A DNA stretch of 64,000 nucleotides from Shewanella sp. AS1 (GTDB lineage: Bacteria > Pseudomonadota > Gammaproteobacteria > Enterobacterales > Shewanellaceae). Where the stretch lies: contig NZ_JAKCLJ010000001.1 in NCBI RefSeq assembly GCF_021412565.1, positions 868,001-932,000 on the forward strand. The letters run 5' to 3'. Shown here piece by piece: positions 40,468 to 50,361 of the stretch. The stretch's first letter is position 1; every line of letters begins with the position of its first letter. The notes under the pieces are model-generated. The model saw only the letters and a program-made list of their open reading frames with translations. It searched no databases and was not told the origin of the DNA. The translations under genes and the position numbers were made by a program.

Positions 40468-41496
40468 ATGACTGATCTGACGCTTGCGTTAGATGCGATG
40501 GGGGGCGATATTGGCCCCCGAGTCACAGTGCCTGCAACTCTGCAGGCACTTCGCTTATATCCCTTCTTAAATGTCATTTTAATTGGTGATAACGCTCAGA
40601 TAGAGCCGTTATTGTCTCAGTGTGACAGCAAGCTTTTATCTCGGATTGAAGTTCAGCATACGACGCAAGTCGTGAAGATGACCGACAGACCGGTTCACGC
40701 CCTGCGTAACAGCAAGCAGAGTTCCATGCATCAGGCCATTGAGCTTGTGAGGGATAATCGTGCACATGCCTGTGTCAGCGCTGGTAATACGGGCGCCTTG
40801 ATGGCTATCGCCAAAGTTCTGCTTAAAACATTGCCTGGTATAGACAGACCGGCATTAGTCAGCTGCTTACCATCGATAAATGACAAACCTGTTTACCTGC
40901 TCGATCTCGGAGCCAATGTTTCCTGCTGTTCAGAAACCTTGTTTCAGTTTGCCGTTATGGGCTCAGTATTGTGTGAGGCGGTTGATAAGAATGCTTCCCC
41001 AAAGGTGGCCTTACTCAACGTGGGGATTGAAGAGATAAAAGGTAACGATCAGGTTCAGCAGGCCTCGCAATTATTGCAACTATGTCCACGGCTTAACTAC
41101 ACTGGATTTATAGAAGGCGATAATATTTACTCTGGTGAAGTCGATGTTATCGTCTGTGACGGTTTCGTTGGTAATATCACGTTAAAAACCTCTGAGGGGA
41201 TCGCAAGACTCCTCGTGCATCAGTTAAAGAAAGGATTAACACAAGGCTTTTTTGTACGGTTAATGGCTAAATTAATCGCGCCGCAAATCAATAACGTGTT
41301 AAATCAGATGAACCCCGACCACTATAATGGGGCAAGTCTGATAGGATTGCGCGGAATTGTAGTGAAAAGTCATGGAAGTGCTGACGAAGCCGCCTATTTG
41401 CAAGCAATTAGCTTGGCTGTGACCGAAGCACAACGTCGACTCCCTAAGATGATTGAAGAACGTCTTGAGTCGATTCTTTTAGATATAAATAACTGA
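40468..41496 (+). CDS. plsX: Phosphate acyltransferase PlsX
   Basis: PlsX turns acyl-ACP into acyl-phosphate, which PlsY uses for phospholipid synthesis. The 342-residue protein begins [20 protein letters not shown] (part shown) and has [21 protein letters not shown] and the glycine-rich [15 protein letters not shown]. It is 15 bp after rpmF and 9 bp before fabH, linking phospholipid supply with fatty-acid synthesis. Confidence 0.97.
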   Translation: MTDLTLALDAMGGDIGPRVTVPATLQALRLYPFLNVILIGDNAQIEPLLSQCDSKLLSRIEVQHTTQVVKMTDRPVHALRNSKQSSMHQAIELVRDNRAHACVSAGNTGALMAIAKVLLKTLPGIDRPALVSCLPSINDKPVYLLDLGANVSCCSETLFQFAVMGSVLCEAVDKNASPKVALLNVGIEEIKGNDQVQQASQLLQLCPRLNYTGFIEGDNIYSGEVDVIVCDGFVGNITLKTSEGIARLLVHQLKKGLTQGFFVRLMAKLIAPQINNVLNQMNPDHYNGASLIGLRGIVVKSHGSADEAAYLQAISLAVTEAQRRLPKMIEERLESILLDINN

Positions 41497-41505
41497 TATT
41501 TCCTT

Positions 41506-42465
41506 ATGCATACAAAAATTCTCGGAACGGGCAGTTATGTGCCAGCGCAAGTTCGTAGCAATCAGGATCTGGAAAAGATGGTGGAAACCAGTGACCAGTG
41601 GATTGTTGAACGAACCGGTATTTCAGAGCGCAGAATAGCAGCCAGTGATGAATCTGTTACCACCATGGGGCATCAAGCTGCTTTAAAAGCACTTGAAATG
41701 GCGGGCATTAAAGCCAGTGAATTGGACATGATTGTCTGCGGCACGACCAGTGCCGATAATGCATTTCCTGCAGCGGCCTGTGAAATCCAAGCATTATTAG
41801 GGGTGCATACCATCCCAGCCTTCGACGTGGCAGCGGCTTGCTCAGGATTCGTTTATGCACTGTCAGTTGCGGATCAATTTGTTAAAACCGGGGCGATGAA
41901 AAAAGTGCTGGTCATAGGTGCCGATGTGCTCTCACGTCTTTGTCATCCAGAGGATCGTTCAACCATTATCCTGTTCGGTGATGGTGCGGGCGCTGCTGTG
42001 ATTGGTGCATCCGATACCCCTGGTATTTTATCGACCCATATTTATGCCGATGGCCGCCAGGGCGATCTGCTTAAATGCCTTCTTCCCTCTCGTACTGGAG
42101 AATCGTCAGACGCCAATGGCTTTATGACGATGAAAGGTAACGATGTCTTTAAAGTGGCTGTGACACAACTGTCACATGTCGTCACTGAAACACTGCGACT
42201 CAACCAGATAGATAAATCGGAAATCGACTGGTTAGTCCCCCATCAAGCTAACTTCCGTATCATTAAGGCCACGGCGAAAAAGCTGGATATGAGCTTAGAT
42301 AAAGTCGTTCTCACTTTGGCCAAACACGGTAACACGTCGGCCGCTTCTGTGCCGATCGCCTTAGATGAGGCGGTCCGTGATGGGCGCATTCAACGTGGTC
42401 AGCTATTATTGTTAGAAGCTTTTGGTGCCGGTTTTGCTTGGGGCAGTGCATTAGTTCGTTTTTAA
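41506..42465 (+). CDS. fabH: 3-oxoacyl-ACP synthase III (FabH)
   Basis: FabH starts fatty-acid synthesis by condensing acetyl-CoA with malonyl-ACP. The 319-residue protein has the nucleophile Cys112 in DVAAACSGF, the histidine in VPHQANFRI and the asparagine in KHGNTSAAS. It follows plsX by 9 bp and is followed by fabD after 35 bp. Confidence 0.97.
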   Translation: MHTKILGTGSYVPAQVRSNQDLEKMVETSDQWIVERTGISERRIAASDESVTTMGHQAALKALEMAGIKASELDMIVCGTTSADNAFPAAACEIQALLGVHTIPAFDVAAACSGFVYALSVADQFVKTGAMKKVLVIGADVLSRLCHPEDRSTIILFGDGAGAAVIGASDTPGILSTHIYADGRQGDLLKCLLPSRTGESSDANGFMTMKGNDVFKVAVTQLSHVVTETLRLNQIDKSEIDWLVPHQANFRIIKATAKKLDMSLDKVVLTLAKHGNTSAASVPIALDEAVRDGRIQRGQLLLLEAFGAGFAWGSALVRF

Positions 42466-42500
42466 GCTATAATAGTTTGATTTCAAAAAGGTATATAAGA

Positions 42501-43427
42501 ATGGAAAAAATCGCTTATGTTTTTCCTGGGCAAGGTTCTCAGGCCGTGGGTATGTTGGCCGAACTTGCTGCAGAACATGAGATTGTTGCGCAAACCTTTG
42601 CTGAGGCAAGCGAAGTATTAGGCTACGATTTGTGGCAACTGGTTCAGGTAGGTCCTGCTGAAAGCTTAAATGAAACAGATAAAACTCAGCCTGCGCTGTT
42701 AACTGCCAGTGTTGCCATCTGGCGCGTGATTGAGTCATTAGGTGTGGCCAAGCCAGAAGTGCTTGCGGGTCATAGCCTTGGTGAATATTCGGCATTAGTG
42801 TGCGCCGGAGTGATCAAGTTTGCCGATGCGGTGAAATTGGTTGAGCTACGTGGTCAATTGATGCAGCAAGCTGTGCCTGCAGGTACTGGGGCTATGTACG
42901 CCATTATTGGCTTGGAAAATGATGAAATCCAGAAGGCTTGTGAGCAATCAGCCCAAGGTGCAGTAGTCAGTCCAGTTAACTTTAACAGTCCTGGTCAGGT
43001 CGTGATTGCCGGTGAGAAAGAGGCGGTTGAGCGCGCCGCATCCGCCTGTAAAGAAGCGGGAGCCAAAATGGCCGTTGCTTTGCCTGTGAGCGTGCCTTCA
43101 CATTGCCAATTAATGAAGCCTGCAGCCGATAAGCTGGCCGATACATTAGCCACAATCGATTTTTCTGAGCCTGCAATCAAAGTGATCAACAACGTTGATG
43201 TGGCTACACCAGTGACTGCTGCTGAGATTAAAGATGCTCTGATCCGTCAGCTCTACTGCCCTGTAAGATGGTCAGAAACGGTTGAAGCGATGGCGGCAGA
43301 CGGAGTGACACAGTTAGTTGAAGTAGGTCCAGGTAAAGTGTTAACTGGACTTGCAAAAAGAATCAATCGCTCTCTTGGGGCCAAGGTTGCCAACGATCCA
43401 GCTACTGTTGCGGTATTGAGTGAGTAA
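42501..43427 (+). CDS. fabD: Malonyl-CoA:ACP transacylase (FabD)
   Basis: FabD loads malonyl groups onto ACP. From the ATG at 42501, with AAAAGG upstream, the protein is 308 residues and opens MEKIAYVFPGQGSQAVGM. The active-site serine is Ser92 in GHSLGEYSA, the same number as in E. coli; the histidine is in VPSHCQLM. An in-frame extension to 42438 overlaps fabH and is not supported. Confidence 0.97.
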   Translation: MEKIAYVFPGQGSQAVGMLAELAAEHEIVAQTFAEASEVLGYDLWQLVQVGPAESLNETDKTQPALLTASVAIWRVIESLGVAKPEVLAGHSLGEYSALVCAGVIKFADAVKLVELRGQLMQQAVPAGTGAMYAIIGLENDEIQKACEQSAQGAVVSPVNFNSPGQVVIAGEKEAVERAASACKEAGAKMAVALPVSVPSHCQLMKPAADKLADTLATIDFSEPAIKVINNVDVATPVTAAEIKDALIRQLYCPVRWSETVEAMAADGVTQLVEVGPGKVLTGLAKRINRSLGAKVANDPATVAVLSE

Positions 43428-43437
43428 AGGAGTTATT

Positions 43438-44184
43438 ATGGGTTTTAGCATTGATTTAACAGGTAAAGTGGCTTTAGTGACAGGCGCGAGTCGTGGTATT
43501 GGCCGCGCGGTTGCAGAGACGCTAGTGCAGGCTGGCGCAATAGTGATCGGTACTGCGACCAGTGAGCGTGGCGCCGAGTCTATCCAGGCATACTTAGGCG
43601 ACAAGGGTCACGGCATGGTACTCAATGTCACCGATCCTGAATCTATCGCACAATTATTTGACTCAATCAAAGAAAAAGCTGGCGATGTTGATATTCTGGT
43701 TAATAATGCGGGTATCACCCGTGATAATTTATTGATGCGCATGAAAGAGGATGAATGGGTTGATATCATAGATACTAACCTTACTTCACTTTATCGCACC
43801 TCTAAGCCGGTGCTTCGCGCTATGATGAAGAAACGCGGTGGCCGTATTATTAATATCGGCTCTGTTGTAGGTACAATGGGCAATCCAGGTCAAACAAACT
43901 ATTGTGCGGCCAAGGCTGGCTTAATTGGATTTACAAAATCTCTTGCAAGAGAGGTTGCATCTCGTCAAATAACAGTGAATGCTATTGCTCCTGGATTTAT
44001 CCAGACTGATATGACGGATGAGCTGACTGAAGAGCAGCAACAAGGTATCATGTCCCAAGTTCCGATGGAAAGATTAGGTCAACCGCAAGAAATTGCGAAT
44101 GCAGTACTATTTTTAGCTTCGGATTCAGCTGCTTACATTACAGGGGAAACTCTGCATGTAAACGGCGGCATGTATATGGTTTAA
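43438..44184 (+). CDS. fabG: 3-oxoacyl-ACP reductase (FabG)
   Basis: FabG reduces 3-oxoacyl-ACP with NADPH. From the ATG at 43438 (AAAGGAG seven bases ahead) it has 248 residues. The Rossmann motif TGASRGIG is at 15-22; the catalytic Ser, Tyr and Lys are in IGSVVG and NYCAAKAG; NNAGI is intact. It starts 10 bp after fabD. Confidence 0.97.
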   Translation: MGFSIDLTGKVALVTGASRGIGRAVAETLVQAGAIVIGTATSERGAESIQAYLGDKGHGMVLNVTDPESIAQLFDSIKEKAGDVDILVNNAGITRDNLLMRMKEDEWVDIIDTNLTSLYRTSKPVLRAMMKKRGGRIINIGSVVGTMGNPGQTNYCAAKAGLIGFTKSLAREVASRQITVNAIAPGFIQTDMTDELTEEQQQGIMSQVPMERLGQPQEIANAVLFLASDSAAYITGETLHVNGGMYMV

Positions 44185-44193
44185 TCAATTAGT

Positions 44194-44345
44194 CTTGACA
44201 ACTAACTGATTTTGATTGAATTTGGGCGTAAATTTACGTAGGTTTCGTGGTTTGACCACAAAAGTTAAGCTTGCATTGTGTGCCAAATTGAATAAACTAC
44301 TCGCAATCTTACGCAAGTGCGTAATTTGAATAGGAAAGAAAACTA
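44194..44345 (+). promoter_or_regulatory. acpP leader with three inverted repeats
   Basis: The 161 bp between fabG and acpP hold a perfect 12 bp palindrome CGTAAATTTACG (44227-44238), a GTGGT-ttg-ACCAC hairpin (44247-44259) and a perfect TTACGCA-ag-TGCGTAA repeat (44309-44324) placed about 20 bases before the acpP start. A TTGACA lies at 44194-44199 but no clear -10 partner. These could be operators or RNA hairpins; function is inferred. Confidence 0.55.
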
Positions 44346-44579
44346 ATGAGCAACATCGAAGAACGTGTAAAGAAAATCATTATCGAGCAACTGGGCGTTA
44401 AAGAAGAAGACGTTAAACCAGCAGCATCTTTCGTAGACGACCTAGGTGCAGATTCTCTGGACACCGTTGAGTTGGTAATGGCTCTAGAAGAAGAGTTTGA
44501 TACTGAGATCCCTGATGAAGAAGCTGAGAAGATCACTACTGTTCAAGCAGCGATCGACTACGTTTCTAAGAATCAGTAA
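44346..44579 (+). CDS. acpP: Acyl carrier protein
   Basis: The 77-residue acyl carrier protein. Ser37 in [14 protein letters not shown] is the phosphopantetheine site. The protein is acidic and nearly identical in pattern to E. coli AcpP. AGGAAA at 44331-44336 is the ribosome-binding site. A strong terminator follows, so acpP can be made in excess over the flanking genes. Confidence 0.99.
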   Translation: MSNIEERVKKIIIEQLGVKEEDVKPAASFVDDLGADSLDTVELVMALEEEFDTEIPDEEAEKITTVQAAIDYVSKNQ

Positions 44580-44593
44580 TACTGAATTCTAGA

Positions 44594-44625
44594 AAACAGG
44601 CGGCAATTATGCCGCCTGTTTTTGT
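44594..44625 (+). terminator. Terminator of acpP
   Basis: Perfect 12 bp stem AAACAGGCGGCA/TGCCGCCTGTTT with ATTA loop, followed by TTG and TTTT, 14 bp after the acpP stop. Confidence 0.9.
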
Positions 44626-44766
44626 TTTAGGTTTATGATAATTTCCTTCGTGTTTATCTGCTATGGATAAACCATTGGTTTTTATCGGCTATAAACTACA
44701 CTTTAATCTTATTCTTTGTCTCCTTAATGGGGCAGATGGTCATTACTTTAGTTAGAAGGTGAAAAC

Positions 44767-46008
44767 GTGTCTAAACGTCGTGTAGTCGTAACAGGTCTTG
44801 GTCTCGTCACTCCTGTAGGCAATACCGTTGATACGTCCTGGCAAGCATTGCTCGCGGGACAAAGCGGTATCGCGCCCATAACCAAATTTGATGCAACTGA
44901 GTTCGGCACTCGGATCAGTGGATCAGTTAAAGATTTTGATGTGGAGCAATACTTGTCAAAGAAAGATGCCCGCAAGATGGATCTGTTTATTCAGTATGGT
45001 TTAGCCGCTGGTATCCAAGCGATAAACGATGCGGGATTGGATATGACACAGGAAGATCCAACTCGAGTCGGTACCGCAATCGGTGCTGGTATGGGGGGGA
45101 TGCCTTTGATTGAAGCTGCGCATACAAGCCTGCTTAATGGCGGTCCGCGTAAGATCTCGCCATTCTTCGTGCCTAGTACCATCATCAACATGGTGGCCGG
45201 TCACTTGTCTATCATGTATGGCATGACAGGGCCTAACTTTGCCGTTACAACTGCTTGTACCACTGGGGTGCATAATATCGGTTTCGCGGCCCGTACTATT
45301 GCCTATGGCGATGCCGATGTAATGATTGCCGGCGGCGCAGAAGATGTCACTTGTCCATTAGCCGTTGGCGGATTTGGTTCGGCCAAAGCCTTATCGACTC
45401 GCAATGAGGATCCTACCGCAGCCAGCCGTCCATGGGATAAAGACCGTGATGGTTTTGTGATTGGCGACGGTGCCGGTGTGTTAGTGATGGAAGAGTATGA
45501 ACATGCGAAAGCCCGCGGCGCGACTATTTATGGCGAGCTGGTTGGCTTTGGTATGAGTGGTGATGCCTTCCACATGACTTCGCCTCCAGCAGAAGGCACA
45601 GGTGCGGCAGCCGCGATGGAAAACGCGATTAAAGATGCAGGCGTAGATAAGCAGTTAGTGGGTTATATCAACGCCCACGGTACTTCGACCCCTGCTGGTG
45701 ATAAGGCGGAAGTGGCGGCAGTTAAGTCTGTGTTTGGTCAGCATGCCTATGATCTGCTGGTGAGCTCGACCAAATCGATGACGGGTCATCTTTTAGGTGC
45801 CGCAGGCTCTGTTGAGGCGATCATTACCCTATTGGCGCTGCGCGATCAGATGGTGCCGCCTACTATCAACTTAGATAACCCAGACGAAGGCTGTGATCTT
45901 GACTTCGTGCCCCACAAAGCCCGTGAACACAGCTTCGATTATGCGCTGTGTAACTCCTTTGGCTTCGGCGGGACTAACGGTTCATTGCTGTTTAAGCGCG
46001 GCGAGTAA
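44767..46008 (+). CDS. fabF: 3-oxoacyl-ACP synthase II (FabF)
   Basis: FabF elongates acyl-ACP, including the palmitoleate to cis-vaccenate step that responds to temperature. The 413-residue protein has the nucleophile Cys164 in [11 protein letters not shown] and the two histidines in [12 protein letters not shown] and [11 protein letters not shown]. The start is a GTG at 44767 with AAGGTG upstream. It lies past the acpP terminator and ends with its own hairpin. Confidence 0.97.
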   Translation: MSKRRVVVTGLGLVTPVGNTVDTSWQALLAGQSGIAPITKFDATEFGTRISGSVKDFDVEQYLSKKDARKMDLFIQYGLAAGIQAINDAGLDMTQEDPTRVGTAIGAGMGGMPLIEAAHTSLLNGGPRKISPFFVPSTIINMVAGHLSIMYGMTGPNFAVTTACTTGVHNIGFAARTIAYGDADVMIAGGAEDVTCPLAVGGFGSAKALSTRNEDPTAASRPWDKDRDGFVIGDGAGVLVMEEYEHAKARGATIYGELVGFGMSGDAFHMTSPPAEGTGAAAAMENAIKDAGVDKQLVGYINAHGTSTPAGDKAEVAAVKSVFGQHAYDLLVSSTKSMTGHLLGAAGSVEAIITLLALRDQMVPPTINLDNPDEGCDLDFVPHKAREHSFDYALCNSFGFGGTNGSLLFKRGE

Positions 46009-46024
46009 TTACACTTGCTATGTT

Positions 46025-46050
46025 AAAAAGCACCTTAGGGTGCTTTTTTT
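46025..46050 (+). terminator. Terminator of fabF
   Basis: Stem AAAAAGCACC/GGTGCTTTTT (46025-46048) with a four-base loop, 16 bp after the fabF stop. Confidence 0.9.
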
Positions 46051-46183
46051 GTGATTTTTTCGCCTAAATCGAGTCGAAGACCCACTGGGAGCCTAGGGGA
46101 ATTCTGTTATCGGATGAATCTTAGATATTCGAGCCGCATATTTTGCAGTAAACTTTAGCAAAAGGACAAAGAGGGTGATGCAA

Positions 46184-46672
46184 ATGGCTGGAAAAGAAAG
46201 AGATATTACTTTACGGTTTTTAGCCGAGCCTGCCGATGTAAATTTCGGCGGTAAAGTGCATGGTGGCGCTGTGATGAAATGGATTGATCTCGCGGCTTAT
46301 GCCTGCGCAGCAGCCTGGAGCGGGAAATATTGCATCACAGCTTATGCGGGCGGGATCCGTTTCGTTAAGCCTATCTTAGTGGGCAACATAGTCGAGATCA
46401 GTGCCAAGGTGATCTATACCGGCCGGACTTCAATGCATCTCGGGATAGATGTTAAAGCTGGCGATCCGAAAAACAGTGAGCGACACCTGACCACACACTG
46501 CATAGTGATCATGGTGGCCGTGGATGATGCGGGGCAACCGACAGAGGTGCCTGAGTGGGTTCCTGTTACCGAGGCCGATAAGATGATGCGTGATTCGGCA
46601 ATCAAGTTGATGGAGATGCGCAAAAAAATCGGTGCCGAGATGGAGGCGCATCTCTCCCATATAGTACCCTAG
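46184..46672 (+). CDS. Acyl-CoA thioesterase, hotdog fold (YciA-like)
   Basis: A 162-residue hotdog-fold thioesterase. The conserved stretch is NFGGKVHGGAVMKWIDLAAYACAA (shown in part: GGKVHGGAVMKWID), with the catalytic aspartate in that helix. It resembles bacterial YciA-type acyl-CoA hydrolases. Start choice is uncertain: ATG at 46184 has GAGGG eight bases ahead, while GTG (46175) and ATG (46178) are also in frame. It lies 58 bp before the dehydrogenase gene and may share its transcript. Confidence 0.85.
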   Translation: MAGKERDITLRFLAEPADVNFGGKVHGGAVMKWIDLAAYACAAAWSGKYCITAYAGGIRFVKPILVGNIVEISAKVIYTGRTSMHLGIDVKAGDPKNSERHLTTHCIVIMVAVDDAGQPTEVPEWVPVTEADKMMRDSAIKLMEMRKKIGAEMEAHLSHIVP

Positions 46673-46730
46673 AGACTCAGTGGGCAGGTTTATAAAATTT
46701 ATTTCTAAGTCAGTAAAATAGGATGTATGC

Positions 46731-47606
46731 ATGGCAAAGGTAGCATTTTTGGGGCTAGGCGTTATGGGGTACCCCATGGCGGGTCATCTGGTGAAACATG
46801 GACACGAAGTGACTGTCTATAACCGCACTACGGCTAAGGCGGCGCAGTGGGCGGCCGAGTATGGTGGTCAATATCAAGCTACGCCTTTTGATGCGGCGAA
46901 AGATCAGGATTTTGTTTTCGTCTGTGTCGGCAATGATGATGATTTGCGTTCTGTGGTTTTGGGCGAGCAGGGGGCGTTAGCGGCGATGAAGCAAGGCGCT
47001 GTGCTGGTCGATCACACCACAGCATCTGCCGATGTTGCTCGCGAGATTGGCGCGGTTGCGGCGGCCAACAACATTGGCTTTATCGATGCCCCCGTTTCTG
47101 GTGGTCAGGCTGGGGCTGAAAACGGCGTACTCACCGTGATGGTTGGCGGTGAGCAAGCGACCTTTGATGCAGCCAAAGAGGTGATGCAAGCTTATGCACG
47201 CTGCGCCGAGCTATTGGGTGACGTCGGCAGTGGTCAGTTGACTAAGATGGTGAATCAGATCTGTATCGCCGGCGTGGTACAAGGATTGGCGGAAGGGCTG
47301 CATTTTGCCCGCAGCGCTGGCCTCGATGGTGAAAAAGTGGTTGAGGTGATCAGTAAAGGCGCCGCACAATCCTGGCAGATGGAAAATCGTTATAAAACCA
47401 TGTGGCAAGGTGAGTACAATCTGGGTTTTGCCGTTGACTGGATGCGAAAAGATTTAGGGATAGCCCTAGATGAAGCCAGACGCAATGGCTCACAGCTTCC
47501 CTTAACGGCATTAGTTGATCAGTTCTACTGTGATGTGCAGGCTTCTGGCGGTAATCGTTGGGATACATCGAGTCTGCTGTCGCGTCTTGAGCGTCACCGT
47601 AAGTAA
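46731..47606 (+). CDS. Beta-hydroxyacid dehydrogenase (3-hydroxyisobutyrate dehydrogenase family)
   Basis: A 291-residue NAD(P)-dependent enzyme. The Rossmann motif is GLGVMGYPMA (8-17), the substrate motif DAPVSGGQAGAENG (119-132), and the catalytic lysine is Lys172 in QLTKMVNQ. It belongs with tartronate semialdehyde reductase, GarR and succinic semialdehyde reductases; the exact substrate cannot be told. AGGATG precedes the ATG. Confidence 0.9.
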   Translation: MAKVAFLGLGVMGYPMAGHLVKHGHEVTVYNRTTAKAAQWAAEYGGQYQATPFDAAKDQDFVFVCVGNDDDLRSVVLGEQGALAAMKQGAVLVDHTTASADVAREIGAVAAANNIGFIDAPVSGGQAGAENGVLTVMVGGEQATFDAAKEVMQAYARCAELLGDVGSGQLTKMVNQICIAGVVQGLAEGLHFARSAGLDGEKVVEVISKGAAQSWQMENRYKTMWQGEYNLGFAVDWMRKDLGIALDEARRNGSQLPLTALVDQFYCDVQASGGNRWDTSSLLSRLERHRK

Positions 47607-47632
47607 TTCTCTGGCGTGATAAGCTTAAATTG

Positions 47633-47660
47633 AAAAAGGACTGCCTAGCAGTCCTTTTTT
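47633..47660 (+). terminator. Terminator of the dehydrogenase gene
   Basis: Stem AAAAAGGACTGC/GCAGTCCTTTTT with a three-base loop (47633-47659), followed by T. Symmetric enough to serve cdd on the other strand as well. Confidence 0.9.
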
Positions 47661-47697
47661 GATCTGTTAACTTTTTGACCCTTTACTGGCTGGTTTA

Positions 47698-48588
47698 TCA
47701 GATAGGATCGATAACGATATGCTCAAGCTCAACGGACGTCAGGGCATGCAGGGCGTTCATAGCGGCGCCGACTAAGGAGATCTTACCTTGACTCGATTCT
47801 AGCAGCAGGGCACGGTTTATTTCGCTAAAATCGCGGTTGTGCCTCGCCATAGCTGATAGCGCCATCTGCATCGGCAGCATGGAAGGGTTAAATGCCGCAT
47901 TTTCGGCGTAGCGACCACAGAAGGTCTGGCCATCTCTGGTTTCCAGCACCACGGCTGCATAATTCTTGGTATAGGGCGCGTAACTTAAACTGGCGTGATC
48001 GAGCGCCTCTATCACCATGGGATCGGAACTCTCCAAACAGAACTCATGTAACTGTTTCGATAACAGCGGTGTGGTGATATTAAGATCGCCCGGACCAAAT
48101 GCGTAGGGCAGATAATAGGAAAGCGGTTTGGTTTCCTGTGCCGGCAGGTGGATTTTGATCTTTTGGCCGCCAACTAATTCATTCATAAATTGGCGGCAAT
48201 GGCCACAGGGCGTGGCGTTGACTATGATATCTTCAATTGCCGTTTCGCCGCTTAACCAAGCGTGGCTGATGGCGCTCTGTTCGGCATGCACTGAGTGAAA
48301 CAGGGCTTCGTTGTTTAATTCGAGGTTGGCGCCCATATAGATATCGCCGCTTTTACCTTTGGCTATGGCGCCAACATGAAAGTCACTGATGGGGGGGCTT
48401 GCCAACGCGGCTGCAACGGGAAGTAGGGCGAGTAAGAGTTCATCTTCGGCCAGCCCTGTTGCCGTCATTAAGTCTTCGAGTTGCTGAGCATCGATGTGAC
48501 CGACAAAGTTGTCGTTGAGCAGAGGAACCAGGTTGTCTGCTAGGGTTTCTGGCATATTCGCTATGCAGTGAATAAATCTATCTTGCAT
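47698..48588 (-). CDS. cdd: Cytidine deaminase
   Basis: Cdd converts cytidine and deoxycytidine to uridine forms. The 296-residue protein is the two-domain dimeric type of E. coli (294). The active site has His101-Ala-Glu103 and the zinc cysteines in PCGHC (128 and 131); the C-terminal domain is the inactive copy. Convergent with the dehydrogenase gene, 86 bp downstream of sbcB on the same strand. Confidence 0.97.
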   Translation of the reverse strand: MQDRFIHCIANMPETLADNLVPLLNDNFVGHIDAQQLEDLMTATGLAEDELLLALLPVAAALASPPISDFHVGAIAKGKSGDIYMGANLELNNEALFHSVHAEQSAISHAWLSGETAIEDIIVNATPCGHCRQFMNELVGGQKIKIHLPAQETKPLSYYLPYAFGPGDLNITTPLLSKQLHEFCLESSDPMVIEALDHASLSYAPYTKNYAAVVLETRDGQTFCGRYAENAAFNPSMLPMQMALSAMARHNRDFSEINRALLLESSQGKISLVGAAMNALHALTSVELEHIVIDPI

Positions 48589-48674
48589 CAGCCTTATCCT
48601 TAGAAATGTAAGTCATTGGTCGGTTATTGTAGTGACTATAGTGCTGTAATAACGGGATCTATATCCCGCCGGGT

Positions 48675-50087
48675 TTACAGATTACTTAAGTAATGACACA
48701 AAGCTGTCAGGAGTTTCTGTTTCTCGCTGTCATCTTGGGTATCGTTAACTAAGTTCTCCAGTCGGATAAAATAATCAGGGTCATTACATCTTTGCTGACA
48801 GAAATTGCGCCAGCGCTGTTGCTCAGCATAATCGAGGGTTTGCGGATAGTTACGTCCTCGATAGCGGAACAACATCTCTTTTAGTCTAGGATCATCGAAG
48901 CTGAGATCCAGTGCCGCCAGATTGTGGGGCTGAGTATTGCGGATCATCTCCATCTTATTTTTGTCCGCCTGACTAAAAAAGCCGCCGCTATAGAGCTGGA
49001 GATCGGGATCTGTGATCTCTCGGTCAGACTCAATATCAAATACAGCAACCAGTTTTTCACGAATTTCAGGGTGCTGGCGCAGGCGTTTATATTGGGCTCT
49101 GGCAAATTCTTTGTCGATTTGCAGTCGCTCGGCGTTATCATCGGTTAAGGTTTTGGCCGGTGCGATAAAGGGACACTTATTGATATGGATTTGTTTAAGG
49201 CCGATAGGCAGTTCATCGGCAGCAAGCTCACTTCTTGGGGTGTACATCCGCTCTCTTATCTGCTGAGCATCAAGTTCGATTAGCGGTGTGATATCCATGG
49301 CTAAATTCACGCAGATCACCGCATTCTTATTGGTTCTGTGGTGAGCGACGGGCGCAATAAGGGTGGCGCAGCCATGCAGGGCGTTGATTTTTGAGCTGAC
49401 ATGCACCAGGGGCTGCATGTTGAGCACATCAAGCAGCTTAGTGACTTCAGTTTTTTTCCTGAGATTGAAGTAGTAATCAAACAGCTTAGGCTGGGTTTGC
49501 TTGATCAGCTTAGCCATACCTATGGTGGCGTAAACATCTGACATAGCATCATGGGCATTTTCATGGCTCAAGCCGTTGGCCTTAGTCAGGTGTTCCAGTT
49601 TAAAGCTGGGACTGCCATCCTCTTTTTGCGGCCACTCAAGACCTTCTGGGCGCAGGGCATAGCAGGCTCTAACTAGGTCGATAATATCCCAGCGGGAATT
49701 GCCATTTTGCCACTCTCTGGCATAGGGATCGAAGAAGTTACGATAAAAACCATAGCGACTGACCTCATCATCGAATCGCAGAGAGTTATAGCCGGCAACA
49801 CAGGTGTTTGGCATAGAAAAGAGATCGTTGATCCTCGCCATAAACTCGGCCTCGGGCATGCCCTTTAAGTTGGCGAGTTGGGGCGTGATCCCCGTGATTA
49901 ACATCGCTTCGGGAGAGGGCAGGTAATCGCTTGCCACCTTACAGTAGAAGGTGACAGGCTCGTCGATAATATTAAGTTCGAGATCGGTTCTAATCCCGGC
50001 AAACTGCGCCGGTCTGTCCTTGGCGGGATTGGCACCAAAGGTTTCATAATCGTGCCAGAAAATGCTCGCTAACTGATTAGATGTCAT
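48675..50087 (-). CDS. sbcB: Exodeoxyribonuclease I
   Basis: ExoI degrades single-stranded DNA 3' to 5' and works in recombination and mismatch repair. The 470-residue protein has the DEDDh start FWHDYETFGANP with metal ligands Asp13 and Glu15, NSLRFDDEV, and HENAHDAMSDVYAT for the last motifs. The middle is the SH3-like domain and the end the helical C-terminal domain. It is divergent from rlmA. Confidence 0.96.
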   Translation of the reverse strand: MTSNQLASIFWHDYETFGANPAKDRPAQFAGIRTDLELNIIDEPVTFYCKVASDYLPSPEAMLITGITPQLANLKGMPEAEFMARINDLFSMPNTCVAGYNSLRFDDEVSRYGFYRNFFDPYAREWQNGNSRWDIIDLVRACYALRPEGLEWPQKEDGSPSFKLEHLTKANGLSHENAHDAMSDVYATIGMAKLIKQTQPKLFDYYFNLRKKTEVTKLLDVLNMQPLVHVSSKINALHGCATLIAPVAHHRTNKNAVICVNLAMDITPLIELDAQQIRERMYTPRSELAADELPIGLKQIHINKCPFIAPAKTLTDDNAERLQIDKEFARAQYKRLRQHPEIREKLVAVFDIESDREITDPDLQLYSGGFFSQADKNKMEMIRNTQPHNLAALDLSFDDPRLKEMLFRYRGRNYPQTLDYAEQQRWRNFCQQRCNDPDYFIRLENLVNDTQDDSEKQKLLTALCHYLSNL

Positions 50088-50361
50088 ATAGAAATTGCCC
50101 GTTGAATCGTGGCTTTATCATAGCATCGACCAAGGAGGGCGCGCTATGACCACGAAAGATTAATCGCTATTTGGTTGAAAATGGATGTTTTTGCAGTTGG
50201 CAGCCTGTTGATATCGCAGTTACAATCACTCTCTCGTCGAGAAGGATGGAAGCACAATGGGAGCGCTTTGGCTCCAGTGTGATGGCACAATAGCCCCATA
50301 TCGGATCATTATATCATCGGCCTCAGTTAATCACTTGTTTACCGCAATATTTGGAAAGACC

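Noticed and set aside
50257-50361. Longer start for RlmA
   Set aside because: It puts 35 unrelated residues before the zinc finger; the ATG at 50362 has GGAAAG upstream.
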